This document shows, piece by piece, positions 1-8,874 of a stretch of 43,282 bases of DNA (position 1 is the first letter of the stretch; every line of letters starts with the position of its first letter). Made by a program: the position numbers and the translations under genes. The DNA is taken from positions 1 through 43,282 of the forward strand of contig JAFAMV010000100.1 of NCBI GenBank assembly GCA_019233055.1, in the 5' to 3' direction. Origin of the DNA: Curvibacter sp. (lineage in GTDB: Bacteria; Pseudomonadota; Gammaproteobacteria; Burkholderiales; Burkholderiaceae_C). The notes under the pieces are model-generated. The model was not told the DNA's origin. It did not search any database and worked only from the letters and a program-made list of their open reading frames with translations.

Positions 1-1
1 C

Positions 2-385
2 GCCCGCGCCCTGGTCAACCGCCCGGAGATCCTGTTGCTCGACGAGCCCTTCGGGGCCCTCGACGCCCTGACCCGCAGCCATCTGCAGCAGGAGCTGCAA
101 CGCATCTGGCAGCAGGAAGGCATCACCATGATCCTCGTCACCCACGATGTCGAGGAAGCGGTCTACCTGGGCGACCGCGTGGTCGTGATGGAGCCCCGGC
201 CGGGGCGCATCCGCCGGCAGTTGCCGGTGCCGCTGCCCCATCCGCGCGACCGCAGCAGCCCGGCCTTCGCGCGCATCAAGGAGCAGGTGCTGGCCGAATT
301 CGCGTCCCAGGCCACTTCGGACCTCATCGAGGCACCGTTGCGCACTCAGCCTTTGACGGCGGAGAACTGGCAGTTCGCCATCTGA
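2..385 (+). CDS. ABC transporter ATP-binding protein, SsuB-like (5' end outside window)
   Basis: This is the C-terminal part of an ATPase that would power import of sulfonates or related organosulfur compounds across the inner membrane. The reading frame is open from base 2, so the Walker A and signature regions lie outside the window. Visible are the Walker B and D-loop stretch ([15 protein letters not shown]) and the H-loop (VTHDVEEA), both typical of the SsuB/TauB/NrtD nitrate-sulfonate-taurine subfamily. The next gene is a matching periplasmic binding protein about 120 bases downstream, and sulfur-releasing oxygenases follow. The substrate is inferred from these neighbours. A nitrate or thiamine-precursor importer would share the same ATPase motifs. 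Confidence 0.85.
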   Translation, partial: ARALVNRPEILLLDEPFGALDALTRSHLQQELQRIWQQEGITMILVTHDVEEAVYLGDRVVVMEPRPGRIRRQLPVPLPHPRDRSSPAFARIKEQVLAEFASQATSDLIEAPLRTQPLTAENWQFAI

Positions 386-506
386 TCGACCAGCGCATAA
401 GCACCCTTGGAATCCTGATTTCCACCCGCTGGCGGCGGCGCTTAAGGTGAGCGTCGGACCGCTGCCCGAGGGCCGGCCCGACATCCGCATCACATCAAGG
501 AAGTGC

Positions 507-1568
507 ATGAAACATCTGCGTTGGAGCGCCCTGCTGGGCATCTTTTTCCTGGCCCTGTCGGCCTGGGCGGCCGACCCGGCGGTGATCCGCATCGGCGTGG
601 CCACCGGCGGGGTGGGCAGCCCGCCGCGCACCGGGGGCTCCTCGCTGGGCATCGTCAACGCCCAGGGCCTGCTTGAAAAGGAGTTCGAGAAGGACGGCAT
701 CCGGATCGACTGGATCTTCTTCAAGGGTGCGGGCCCGGCGGTCAACGAGGCCCTGGTCAACCAGCAGCTCGACCTGGCCTACCAGGGCGACCTGCCCTCC
801 ATCGTGCACCGCGCCAACGGGGTGAAGACCCGCATCCTGCTCGGCACCAGCGTGCGCACCGGCCTGTACCTGGGCGTGCCGCCGGACTCGACCATCACCC
901 GGCTGGAAGACCTGAAGGGCAGGCGGGTCGCGATCTGGAAAGGCACCAACCTGCATCTGGCCGCCGTGCGCGCCCTGGCGGCCCACGGGCTGCGCGAGAG
1001 CGACGTCAAGCTGATCAACCTCGACCAGGCCGGCGCGCAGGCCGCCCTCACCACCCGCGACATCGATGCGGTGTTCGGCTATGTCGAGCTGTTTGCCCTG
1101 CGCGACAAGGGCGCAGCCAAGGTGGTCTGGTCGGCGGCTCAGGACTCCTATCGATTCACCCGGCAGACCGCCCTGCTGGCCACCGAGACCTTCGTCGCCC
1201 AGCACCCGGACTGGGTGCAGCGCGTGGTCAACGTGGTGGTACGGACCGCCCACGACTACTCGGAGGAAGGCCGCCGCGCCGAACTCTTCACGCAATGGGG
1301 CAAGGCCGAACTGCCCGAGAAGTACTGGCGCGAGGACTTCATCGGCCAGCCGCTGCGGGTGCGTCTGTCGCCGCTGCTCGACCCCTTCCTGGTGGCGCGC
1401 TATGAGGACTCTGCCGAGGAATCCCTGCGTCTGAAACTGATCCGCAGAAAGCCCGAGATCGAGAGCTGGTTCGACCGGCGCTTCCTGGACGCAGCGCTCA
1501 AAAGCGAGAAGCTCGAAGGCTATTGGCCGGAATACGGACCCGATGGACATCCCCTGGGCCAACACTGA
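507..1568 (+). CDS. ABC transporter periplasmic substrate-binding protein, SsuA-like
   Basis: This 353-residue protein should capture an organosulfur substrate in the periplasm and deliver it to the ABC transporter whose ATPase ends just upstream. I place the start at the ATG at 507, with a purine-rich AAGGAAG just before it, because it gives a clean Sec signal peptide (MKHLRWSALLGIFFLALSAWA). The in-frame ATG-like start at 447 would add 20 residues of poor signal-peptide character. The mature part has the family pattern: a glycine-rich loop, a KGAGPAVNEAL segment, and LEDLKGRRVAIWKGTN as seen in SsuA/TauA-type proteins. Sulfonate specificity is inferred from the monooxygenase and TauD-type neighbours. 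Confidence 0.88.
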   Translation: MKHLRWSALLGIFFLALSAWAADPAVIRIGVATGGVGSPPRTGGSSLGIVNAQGLLEKEFEKDGIRIDWIFFKGAGPAVNEALVNQQLDLAYQGDLPSIVHRANGVKTRILLGTSVRTGLYLGVPPDSTITRLEDLKGRRVAIWKGTNLHLAAVRALAAHGLRESDVKLINLDQAGAQAALTTRDIDAVFGYVELFALRDKGAAKVVWSAAQDSYRFTRQTALLATETFVAQHPDWVQRVVNVVVRTAHDYSEEGRRAELFTQWGKAELPEKYWREDFIGQPLRVRLSPLLDPFLVARYEDSAEESLRLKLIRRKPEIESWFDRRFLDAALKSEKLEGYWPEYGPDGHPLGQH

Positions 1569-1593
1569 AACCCATCCCGCTGGAGGAGACTTC

Positions 1594-2943
1594 ATGAGTC
1601 AGAGAAAACTGCGCCTCGGCGCCTTCGTGATGGCCACCGGCCACCACATCGCCGCCTGGCGTCACCCAGGCTCCCAGATCGATTCGGGGGTCAACATCGA
1701 CCACTACATCGAAGTGGCGAAGACCGCCGAGCGCGGGCTGTTCGACCAGGTCTTCGTCGCCGACAGCCCGGGCATCTGGCACCGCGGCGACGCCGAATCG
1801 CTGAGCCGCCAGGGCCGGCTGTCGCACTTCGAGCCGGTCACCCTGTGGGCGGCCCTGGCGGCGGTGACGCGGCATGTCGGCTTTGTCGCCACTGCCTCGA
1901 CCACCTACGAAGACCCCTATCTGCTGGCGCGCAAATTCGCCTCGCTGGACCACATCAGCAAGGGGCGGGCGGCCTGGAACGTGGTGACCACCAGCGCCAC
2001 CACGGTGCATGGCAACTTCGGCATCGAGGCCCACCCCGATCCGGCCACCCGCTACGAGCGGGCGCATGAATTCGTCGACGTGGTCAAGGGACTGTGGGAC
2101 AGCTTTGACGACGATGCCTTCGTGCGCAACCGTGAAAGCGGCGTCTATGTCGACCCGGAGCGTCTGCACGAGCTCAACCATGTCGGCAAGTACTTCAAGG
2201 TCAAGGGCCCGCTGAACATCGAGCGCCCACCCCAGGGCTACCCGGTGATCGTGCAGGCCGGCTCGTCAGAGGATGGCAAGGAGCTGGCCGCGGCCAGCGC
2301 CGAGGCCATCTTCACCGCCTGGACCAGCCTGGCCGAGGCCCAGGCCTTCTACCGCGACGTGAAGGGCCGCCTGGCCCGGTACGGACGCCGCCCCGAGCAG
2401 TTGCTGGTGCTGCCCGGCATCTCGCCGGTGATCGGTCGCACCGAGGAAGAGGCCCAGGCCAAATGGGCCGAGCTGCAGTCCCTGATCCATCCTTCGGTGG
2501 GTCTGGCCACGCTCGAGCCGTTCTGGCCTGACGATGACCTGCACCGCTGGGACCTCGACGCACCGCCGCCCTACTACCCCGAACTCCCCGCAGGGGTGAA
2601 CAGCCGGGCCCATGTGGTGATCGAACTGGCGCGCCGCGAGAGGTTCACCGTGCGTCAGCTCTACGAATACCTGGCCGGCGCACGCGGCCACTGGGTGGTG
2701 GTGGGCACGCCGCAGACCATCGCCGACCGCATGCAGGAATGGTTCGAGAACGGTGCGGCCGACGGCTTCAACGTGATGCCCCCGGTGCTGCCGCAGTCGC
2801 TCGATGAATTCGTCGACCTGGTGGTCCCGGAACTGCAGCGCCGCGGGCTGTTCCGCACCGCGTACGAAGGCCGGACCCTGCGCGAGAACCTGGGGCTGGA
2901 GCGGCCCGAGAGCCGCTACGCCCGGCAGAAAAAGGCCGCCTGA
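1594..2943 (+). CDS. FMNH2-dependent monooxygenase of the NtaA/SnaA/DszA family
   Basis: This 449-residue luciferase-like flavin monooxygenase uses reduced FMN supplied by a separate reductase. Family members attack nitrilotriacetate (NtaA), pristinamycin (SnaA) or dibenzothiophene sulfone (DszA). The N-terminus (KLRLGAFVMATGHHIAAWRHP) and the segments LARKFASLDHISKGRAAWNVVTT and PVIVQAGSSEDGKELAA are hallmarks of this group. I choose the ATG at 1594 because a strong GGAGGAG lies just upstream and because the alternative at 1543 would overlap the end of the preceding gene. The probable role is C-S or C-N bond cleavage of an imported organic compound for sulfur supply. The exact substrate cannot be read from the sequence. 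Confidence 0.9.
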   Translation: MSQRKLRLGAFVMATGHHIAAWRHPGSQIDSGVNIDHYIEVAKTAERGLFDQVFVADSPGIWHRGDAESLSRQGRLSHFEPVTLWAALAAVTRHVGFVATASTTYEDPYLLARKFASLDHISKGRAAWNVVTTSATTVHGNFGIEAHPDPATRYERAHEFVDVVKGLWDSFDDDAFVRNRESGVYVDPERLHELNHVGKYFKVKGPLNIERPPQGYPVIVQAGSSEDGKELAAASAEAIFTAWTSLAEAQAFYRDVKGRLARYGRRPEQLLVLPGISPVIGRTEEEAQAKWAELQSLIHPSVGLATLEPFWPDDDLHRWDLDAPPPYYPELPAGVNSRAHVVIELARRERFTVRQLYEYLAGARGHWVVVGTPQTIADRMQEWFENGAADGFNVMPPVLPQSLDEFVDLVVPELQRRGLFRTAYEGRTLRENLGLERPESRYARQKKAA

Positions 2944-2970
2944 GTCCGGTCGCCACGCCTTCCGGGGCCA

Positions 2971-3001
2971 GCCCGATGCGCAGTGCATCGGGCTTTTTTT
3001 C
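2971..3001 (+). terminator. Rho-independent terminator after the monooxygenase gene
   Basis: A perfect 9-base stem (GCCCGATGC / GCATCGGGC) with a 5-base loop is followed by a run of eight T. It lies 27 bases after the stop codon and separates the ABC/monooxygenase unit from the TauD-type gene, which therefore likely has its own promoter in 3002-3161. Confidence 0.93.
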
Positions 3002-3161
3002 GCCTGCCGCCGGCGGATGCAGACCCGTCACCCCGGTCTGGATTGAATGCATTTCGCAACTATCGATGCGCAGATTTCTTCGTTTTCCGCCGCCATGAAG
3101 CGGACTAATTTCAGCGCCTGACGGTCCCGATCCGCTTTGACCGCCTCAACCAAGGAACACC

Positions 3162-4073
3162 ATGAGCGCAGTATTCGACCTTTCTTCCCCATCCGTCCAG
3201 ACACCGGCCCTGGACATCCTGCCGCTGGCGGGAAAGCTCGGTGCCGAGATCCGCGGGCTGCGCCTGGGCGGGCAACTGGCCCCCGAGACCTTCGCGGCAC
3301 TCAAGGCGGCGCTGCTGCGCCACAAGGTGTTGTTCTTCAAGGGGCAGCAGCATCTCGACGATGCCGAACACCAGGCCTTCGCCCGCCTGTTCGGCGAGCT
3401 GGTGGAGCACCCCACGGTGCCTTCGCGCGAGGGCACGCGGATCCTCGAACTCGACTCCGGCCATGGCGGGCGGGCCGACTCCTGGCACACCGATGTGACC
3501 TTCGAGCTGGACTATCCCCAACTGGCGGTGCTGCGCGCGGTGACCCTCCCGGCCCAGGGTGGCGACACGGTCTGGGCCAACACCGCCGCCGCCTACGCGG
3601 AACTGCCGGCCCCGCTGAAGACCCTGGCGGACCAGTTGTGGGCCGTGCACGGCAACGACTACGACTACGCCGCCACACGGGCCAGGCCCGATGCCAACGG
3701 CGCCCGCAAGTACCGCGAGGTCTTCACCTCGCGCCTGATCGAGACCGAACACCCCCTGGTTCGCATCCACCCCGAGACCGGCGAACGCAGCCTGGTCTCA
3801 GGGCACTTCATCAAGCGCTTCGTGGGCTACAACGGGCAGGACAGCCGCAGCCTGTTCGACCTCTTCCAGCACCACATCACTCGGCTGGAAAACACGGTGC
3901 GCTGGCGCTGGAGTGCAGGCGACGTGGCGATCTGGGACAACCGCGCCACCCAGCACTATGCGATCAACGACTACGGCGACCAGCACCGCGTGGTGCGCCG
4001 CGTGACCGTGGCCGGCGACGTGCCGGTGTCGGTGGACGGCCAACGCAGCCGCCCCCACGTCAAGGCCGCCTGA
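3162..4073 (+). CDS. TauD/TfdA-family Fe(II)/2-oxoglutarate dioxygenase
   Basis: This 303-residue enzyme would hydroxylate a carbon next to a sulfonate (TauD), sulfate ester (AtsK) or aryloxy group (TfdA), with 2-oxoglutarate decarboxylation. The iron ligands are visible as H109 and D111 in SWHTD and H265 in [10 protein letters not shown]276 is the probable 2-oxoglutarate anchor. An AAGGAA sits upstream of the ATG. It lies just after a sulfonate-type ABC cluster but behind a terminator, so it is a separate transcription unit of the same probable sulfur-scavenging regulon. An alkylsulfatase or taurine dioxygenase role is inferred. Confidence 0.9.
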   Translation: MSAVFDLSSPSVQTPALDILPLAGKLGAEIRGLRLGGQLAPETFAALKAALLRHKVLFFKGQQHLDDAEHQAFARLFGELVEHPTVPSREGTRILELDSGHGGRADSWHTDVTFELDYPQLAVLRAVTLPAQGGDTVWANTAAAYAELPAPLKTLADQLWAVHGNDYDYAATRARPDANGARKYREVFTSRLIETEHPLVRIHPETGERSLVSGHFIKRFVGYNGQDSRSLFDLFQHHITRLENTVRWRWSAGDVAIWDNRATQHYAINDYGDQHRVVRRVTVAGDVPVSVDGQRSRPHVKAA

Positions 4074-4114
4074 GAGCCGTTCACGGCCTCGCCGGGGCCA
4101 AGGCCCCAAACCAT

Positions 4115-4675
4115 TCACGCCGGGTGCACGCGCAACAACTCCGCCACCAGGCGGGCCGGCGGCGGCGGACTGGAGCCGGGGCCGCCGAAGATCAGGCGGA
4201 ACACGATGGGGGCGATCAGGTGGTCGATCACCTGGTCGGCGCTCGGCGGCGACTCGCCGCGTTGGCGCGCCCTGTCGACCAGGGTGCCGGCCTCCTGGCG
4301 GCGGCGCATCAGGCAGTCGCTGTCTTCCTCGGTGTCGAGCGCGGCCGCCGCCTTGAGCAGGGACCTGTGGCAGGGCTGGCAGAGATGGGCGCTGAATTCC
4401 TCGGCCCAGGCCTGCAGGTCGCCGGCCAGACTGCCGGTGTCGCGCAGCGGCCGGTCCGGGTCCAGGCGCTGCAGGGCGGTGTCGGCCAGCAGACCCGACA
4501 GATCGCCCCAGCGGCGGTAGATGCTGGAGGCGCTGACGCCCGCGCGCTCGGCCACCAGGGGCACCGTGACACGCTCGCGGCCCAGTTCGGTGACCAGTTC
4601 CTCGAGGGCCTGCCGGACCTGGAGCTGGACCTGGGCACTGCGCCCGCCGGGGCGCTTGGATGGAGAGGAGTTCAT
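4115..4675 (-). CDS. TetR/AcrR-family transcriptional repressor
   Basis: This 186-residue protein has an N-terminal TetR helix-turn-helix at about residues 25-70 (ALEELVTELGRERVTVPLVAERAGVSASSIYRRWGD, shown here across the helices) and a C-terminal all-helical ligand-binding domain. It is transcribed divergently from the MFS transporter at 4758, the classic layout for a repressor that is released when a toxic substrate binds. AT-rich inverted repeats fill the 82-base gap between the two genes. It probably represses both itself and the exporter. The inducer is unknown. The gene is convergent with the TauD-type gene and is not part of that unit. Confidence 0.92.
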   Translation of the reverse strand: MNSSPSKRPGGRSAQVQLQVRQALEELVTELGRERVTVPLVAERAGVSASSIYRRWGDLSGLLADTALQRLDPDRPLRDTGSLAGDLQAWAEEFSAHLCQPCHRSLLKAAAALDTEEDSDCLMRRRQEAGTLVDRARQRGESPPSADQVIDHLIAPIVFRLIFGGPGSSPPPPARLVAELLRVHPA

Positions 4676-4678
4676 GGC

Positions 4679-4747
4679 CTTAAAGCAAAGTTTTAAGCTT
4701 TAGTGTAGAGTTCATCTTTCATTTTAAAGCAAATATATTTGCATTAA
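4679..4747. promoter_or_regulatory. Divergent tetR/MFS operator region with two inverted repeats
   Basis: Two palindromic elements sit in an unusually AT-rich spacer within high-GC surroundings. Near the MFS gene is the perfect 14-base palindrome GCAAATATATTTGC (4729-4742), extended by flanking TTAA on each side (4724-4727 and 4744-4747). Next to the tetR start, CTTAAAGC (4679-4686) pairs with GCTTTAG (4697-4703). Both elements share the string TTAAAGCAAA, which supports a single regulator, presumably the adjacent TetR protein, binding both. Confidence 0.7.
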
Positions 4748-4757
4748 GAAGGAAGCC

Positions 4758-6005
4758 ATGACCTCCACCACCTCCCCCGGCCCCGGCCCCGTCACCGCGC
4801 CTGTCGTCGCCTCGGGCCCGCTGCGCTGGCCCTTTCTGCTCCTGACCGGGCTGCTGTTCAGCTTCTTCCTGGCCGCCAGCGCGCCCTCGCCGCTGCTGGT
4901 GGTGTTCCAGCGCGACTGGGGCTTTTCGGCCGGGCTGCTGACGCTGGCCTTCGGCATCTATGCCCTGGCCCTGCTGGGGGCCTTGCTGGTCTTCGGCTCC
5001 CTGTCGGATCACCTGGGCCGCCGCCCCGTGGTGCTGGCGGCCACCGGCCTCGAGCTGGCGGCCATGCTGCTGTTCGTGAGGGCCGACGGCATCGCAGGTC
5101 TGCTGCTGGCGCGCACCGTGCAGGGGCTGGCCACCGGGCTGGCCAGCGGTGCGCTCAGTGCCGCCGTGGTGGAGGCGGCCCCCGAGTCGCACAAGCGCCT
5201 GGGGGCCCTGTTCAGCAGCGTGTCGCCGCTGGCCGGCCTGGCCGTCGGCGCCTTGCTCACCGGCCTGTTGCTGAGCGGACTGGCCCACCCGGCGCCCTGG
5301 ATCTTCGGCGCCCTGGCCCTGCTGTTCGCGCTGAACCTGCCCCTGCTGTGGCTCTGGCCCGAAGCGGCACGGCGGCGTCCCGGCGCCTGGTCGTCGCTGC
5401 GCCCCCGTGTCGCGGTGCCTGCCAGCGTCCGGCAGGATTTCTGGCAGGGACTGCCCGTGCTGGTGGTGGTCTGGGCCGTGGGCGGGCTGTACCTGTCCCT
5501 GGTACCGTCCCTGCTGCGCCAGCTGTTCGAGGTGCGCCAGGGCTGGCTGCCGGGCGCGGTGATCGCCACCCTGATGGGCTTCGGCGCCCTGGCCCCCACA
5601 CTGCTGCGCCATCTGCCTGCCCAGCGCGCTCTGACTCTGGCGCAGCGCGCGCTGGCCGCCGGGTTGCTGGGGCTGCTGTGGGCGCTGGAGACGCGTTCGC
5701 TGACCGGCTTCTGGCTTGCCAGCGCCGTGGCCGGGGTCGGTTTCGGCGGCGGCTTCTCCGCCCAGGTCCAGCGCCTGTCGCAGCAGGTCGAGGCGGGCCG
5801 GCGCGGCGAGCTGTTCGCGGCGATCTTCGTGCTGAGCTACCTGGCCTTCAGCCTGCCGGCCATGCTGGCCGGCTGCCTGGTCCGGCCTTTGGGCCTGCAG
5901 GCCAGCGCCCTGGGCTATCTGGGTGGCCTGCTGGCACTGTCCGTCTTCGCCCTGCTGGCCGAGCGGCGCCCCCCGGCCCGGCCGCTCGGTCCGGCGGCAC
6001 GGTGA
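4758..6005 (+). CDS. MFS transporter, probable drug or metabolite exporter
   Basis: This 415-residue inner-membrane protein has about twelve hydrophobic segments and the MFS loop 2-3 signature (GSLSDHLGRRP). It most resembles proton-coupled drug efflux carriers. The ATG at 4758 has a good purine-rich site (AAGGAAG) two to eight bases upstream. It is controlled by the divergent TetR protein, which points to inducible export of a toxic compound. The substrate cannot be deduced. Confidence 0.9.
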   Translation: MTSTTSPGPGPVTAPVVASGPLRWPFLLLTGLLFSFFLAASAPSPLLVVFQRDWGFSAGLLTLAFGIYALALLGALLVFGSLSDHLGRRPVVLAATGLELAAMLLFVRADGIAGLLLARTVQGLATGLASGALSAAVVEAAPESHKRLGALFSSVSPLAGLAVGALLTGLLLSGLAHPAPWIFGALALLFALNLPLLWLWPEAARRRPGAWSSLRPRVAVPASVRQDFWQGLPVLVVVWAVGGLYLSLVPSLLRQLFEVRQGWLPGAVIATLMGFGALAPTLLRHLPAQRALTLAQRALAAGLLGLLWALETRSLTGFWLASAVAGVGFGGGFSAQVQRLSQQVEAGRRGELFAAIFVLSYLAFSLPAMLAGCLVRPLGLQASALGYLGGLLALSVFALLAERRPPARPLGPAAR

Positions 6006-6038
6006 CACCCCGGCTTGCGGGCGAGCCCGCAACCCTGA

Positions 6039-7673
6039 TCACTGCTTGTTGCCGATGAACACCAGGTTGGAGCGCGACCCGGCGGGCACCGCGCCGGCCG
6101 CCAGGATGCGCAAGCCGGTCACGTTCTGGCCCGCGGCATCGAAGACGGCCGAGGCAATGCCCGACTGGTAGGGCTGGCCCGCCAGCGGGCAGGTGGACCC
6201 GGTGGCCGAGGTGTAGGCGATGCCGCTGACCGTGTAGACGTTCAGCGTGGTGTTGGTGCCATAGGCCGAGATGTTGCCGTTGATGACACAACCATTGGTG
6301 GCCGTGCCGCTGATGACGCTCTGGCCGGCCACGGTGGCGCTGGCCGCGATGGTCAGCGTGGTGCTGGCACCGCCGAAGCCGATGGCGGGCATGTTGTAGC
6401 TGCCATACAGAGACGTCACCGCCGGCGTGATCGGCGACAGATAGAGGTTGCTGGTGTCGGGCACCAGGTTGTAGGCCGTCTGGGCATTGGCGGCGGTGGG
6501 GTCGGTGTAGGACCCCTTCAGGCTGACATTGGTCACCGCGTTGCCGCTGAGCGTCAGCGCCGAGGTGTACTGGGTGGCGGCCGCACTCTGGTTGGAGAAA
6601 TACACCTCGTCGGTGGAGCTCACCACGCTGGTGCCGGTGGTCACCTGCATCGTGCCGTAGAGGGCATCGAATCCCGCCCCGACCTGCTTGTAGAAGAAAT
6701 AGGAAGTGTCGGGCAGCACCACGCCCGACAGCGAGGTCGAGCCGGTGGTGCTGGCGCTCTTCCAGAACCCGGTGGGACTTTGCTGGGTGGTCGACGGCGT
6801 GCTGCCACCGCTGATCAGGGTGCCGTTGAGCACCATGGTGTTGAGCGTGCCGGTGTTGTTCTGCGTCAGGATCCAGATGCCCGAGGGCTGGTTCAGGCTG
6901 TTGTACTGAAGCACCGCCACCCCGCTCTGGGTGGTGCCGGGGTTGGCGCACACCACGGTGCTGCCGGTCAGGTTCAGCGTGGTGGTGTAGGCATTCGAGA
7001 TCGAGGTGGCCGTGCTGACATTGGTCTTGGGCACGATGGTGCCGGTCACCGTGCAACCCGAGACGGTGCCGGTCACCGAGCCCAGGGCGTCGACATTGAG
7101 CACCCAGTTGCCGCCGAAGGTCGAGCCGCCCTGGTAGGTGCCCTGCACCAGCCCCGCCTGGGCCGGGTAGTTGTTCAGGGTGCTGTAGGTCAGCGACAAC
7201 GGCACCGGCGCGCCGCTGGCCGCCGCCGTGCCGGTCGGATCGCTGTAGTTGGCGGCGATGGTGTCGGTGCGGCCGATGGCGCCGCTGTTCGAGGCCGTGC
7301 CGCTGAGGGTCAGGCCGGTGGCGAACTTGCCGTCCTGCACCGAGAAATAGGTGACGCCGCTGGCCTGCACCGTCGCCACATTGACCCGCAGCACACCGAA
7401 CATGCCGTCATAGCCTGCCGTCCCGGTCGCCCCCTTGGCCATGTAGAAGGAACCGCCCTTGGCATCCGCGCCGCCATCGATGTAGGCGAAGACGGTGCGC
7501 TGGGCCGCGCCCAGACCGGCCGTGCCCTGCCAGATGCCCTGCGGGTACTGCTGAGTGCCCAGGCTGCCTGAACCGCTGCTGTCGCTGCTGCCGCCACAAC
7601 CGGCCAGAAGGGCCAGGCCGACGAGGGGAATCCAGTGCTTGAGAGAGTTCAATTGCATCTTCCTTGAGGACAT
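6039..7673 (-). CDS. Secreted lipoprotein with two related beta-rich halves
   Basis: This 544-residue protein has no function I recognise. It begins with a lipoprotein signal peptide, a hydrophobic stretch ending in LLAGC, so lipidation is expected at Cys26. A Ser/Gly linker follows. The rest is rich in Ser, Thr, Gly and Val. It contains two related halves, about residues 44-290 and 300-544, with matching landmarks: GIW / GFW, ANYSDPT / GSYTDPT, LTLSG in both, and paired cysteines later in each half. The likely place is the outer membrane or cell surface. Start is either the ATG at 7673 or an ATG five codons later that has an AAGGA very close to it. It ends convergent with the MFS gene. Confidence 0.75.
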   Translation of the reverse strand: MSSRKMQLNSLKHWIPLVGLALLAGCGGSSDSSGSGSLGTQQYPQGIWQGTAGLGAAQRTVFAYIDGGADAKGGSFYMAKGATGTAGYDGMFGVLRVNVATVQASGVTYFSVQDGKFATGLTLSGTASNSGAIGRTDTIAANYSDPTGTAAASGAPVPLSLTYSTLNNYPAQAGLVQGTYQGGSTFGGNWVLNVDALGSVTGTVSGCTVTGTIVPKTNVSTATSISNAYTTTLNLTGSTVVCANPGTTQSGVAVLQYNSLNQPSGIWILTQNNTGTLNTMVLNGTLISGGSTPSTTQQSPTGFWKSASTTGSTSLSGVVLPDTSYFFYKQVGAGFDALYGTMQVTTGTSVVSSTDEVYFSNQSAAATQYTSALTLSGNAVTNVSLKGSYTDPTAANAQTAYNLVPDTSNLYLSPITPAVTSLYGSYNMPAIGFGGASTTLTIAASATVAGQSVISGTATNGCVINGNISAYGTNTTLNVYTVSGIAYTSATGSTCPLAGQPYQSGIASAVFDAAGQNVTGLRILAAGAVPAGSRSNLVFIGNKQ

Positions 7674-8019
7674 CGACAGCCGCCCTGCGCACGCCCGTCC
7701 AGGGCGGCACCCATCACGTCAGGCGGACTTACGCGATGTTACAAGGAATCGCCTGCCCCTCCGGAGCCGCCAGGCCCCGGGCGGCAACATTGTCACGAAA
7801 GATCCGGCGGCGGAGGGAGCGTCAGCGGGCACTGGGGGACGATCGGAACGGGGCCAGCCAGGAAAAATGCTGTTCGATGCCGATACGCGGGATGCACGGG
7901 ATGCGCGACGACCGCCGCCCGGCAGCAAACCACGCTGCACCGCCTGTTGCAGCGGCATGCCTCAACCTTCTTCGCACAGACTGAGGCCGAGGCCGGCGCA
8001 GACCCGTCAGCGCGAGTGC
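7674..8019. other. Intergenic stretch at the left island edge
   Basis: I see no convincing gene here. Short open frames on both strands lack ribosome sites and family resemblance. The stretch should hold the promoter of the minus-strand lipoprotein gene at its left end. It abuts the truncated 3' end of the RhuM remnant on the right. It therefore spans the junction between core genome and the defence island. Confidence 0.5.
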
Positions 8020-8433
8020 CTAGGGCAAGGGCTTCAGGCGGCCATCCGGGTTCTTAAGCCGGTCATCGTCCATCACAAAGCCCTTGATCAGGTACTCTTT
8101 GAGGACGGTTGAAGCCCAGCGGCGAAACTGCACCCCACGCGGCGAGCGTACGCGGTAGCCGACGGCCAGGATGGCATCAAGGTTGTAGAGCGTGACGGGC
8201 CGCTTTACCTCACGGCCCCCTTCAGTTTGAACTACCGAGGATTCCTCGGTAGTTGCCTCCCGAAGCAGCTCGCCATCCTCAAAGACGTTCTTGAGGTGCA
8301 ATCCCACATTGTCCGTGCTCACGTCAAAAAGCTGAGCCATTTCACGCTGCGTCAGCCAGACACTTTGGTCTTTCGCCCGCAGCTTGATCTGGCTGCGGCC
8401 GTCTTCGGTGGTGTAGAGAATGAGGTTGGTCAT
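8020..8433 (-). pseudogene. rhuM: RhuM-family (virulence RhuM/Fic-DOC-associated type) protein, 3'-truncated
   Basis: The 137 residues match the N-terminal part of RhuM proteins: the opening LYTTEDGRSQIKLRAKDQSVWL, the WLTQREMAQLFDVS helix-turn-helix-like region, and YNLDAILAVGYRVRSPRG, RRWASTVLKEYLIKGF and DDDRLKNPD. Full RhuM proteins are roughly 330-350 residues. This one stops right after the DDDRLKNPD block, at the island edge, so well over half is missing. RhuM genes commonly accompany type I restriction operons, which fits the HsdR remnant directly upstream on the same strand. Any activity of the fragment is doubtful. Confidence 0.85.
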
Positions 8434-8487
8434 GGTGCGGGTACCGGGGCAGCCCCAGCAGGTGCGGCAGCAAGAATGTCTGGCAGG

Positions 8488-8874
8488 TCAAACTGAAATT
8501 GAGTGGTGAAGAATGACCTCGAAGTGGTTTTTGCACCAGTCCTTGATGTTCACCAGGGTGTAGTTCAGCGGCGTGCCGTCGTCACGTGTAAAGGCGTTGA
8601 TGCCGCGCAGGTTCTTGGCTGCGGTGTGGACATCCGGGGTGACGATTTCATCCGGGAGCCTGGCGAACTCGGAGTCGGTCAGCTTGACCCGGTTGAGGGC
8701 TTCGAACCTCTCTTGGAAATTTTTTTCCAGCGCAGCGCGATCGCGGATGTCGTCACGAAACTCGTACTTCAGGTTCTGAAGCTTGCCAATGAAGCCGTAT
8801 TCGATGTGCTCTTCTTTGACGACGGGGCTCGGTGCTCCGGGGGGCAGATCGTAGATGGACTTGGATGGTGGCAT
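8488..8874 (-). pseudogene. hsdR: Type I restriction endonuclease HsdR, N-terminal fragment
   Basis: This 128-residue frame matches the extreme N-terminus of HsdR: IEYGFIGKLQNLKYEFRDDIRDRAALE, then NRVKLTDSEFARL, DEIVTPDVHTAAKNLR and FTRDDGTPLNYTLVNIKDWCKNHFEV in consecutive blocks. Immediately after FEV the homology ends and the frame closes after a few unrelated codons. The PD-(D/E)xK nuclease, helicase motor and C-terminal parts (about 900 residues in intact proteins) are absent. This is the scar of a deletion and cannot supply restriction activity to the HsdMS pair found 3 kb away. Confidence 0.88.

Noticed and set aside
4719..6032. Minus-strand Gln/Gly-rich frame opposite the MFS exporter
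   Set aside because: Low-complexity composition typical of a shadow of a membrane-protein gene, and it would run over the tetR/MFS operator.
8488..8874. HsdR fragment as partner of HsdMS
   Set aside because: It lacks nuclease and motor domains and is on the opposite strand 3 kb away.
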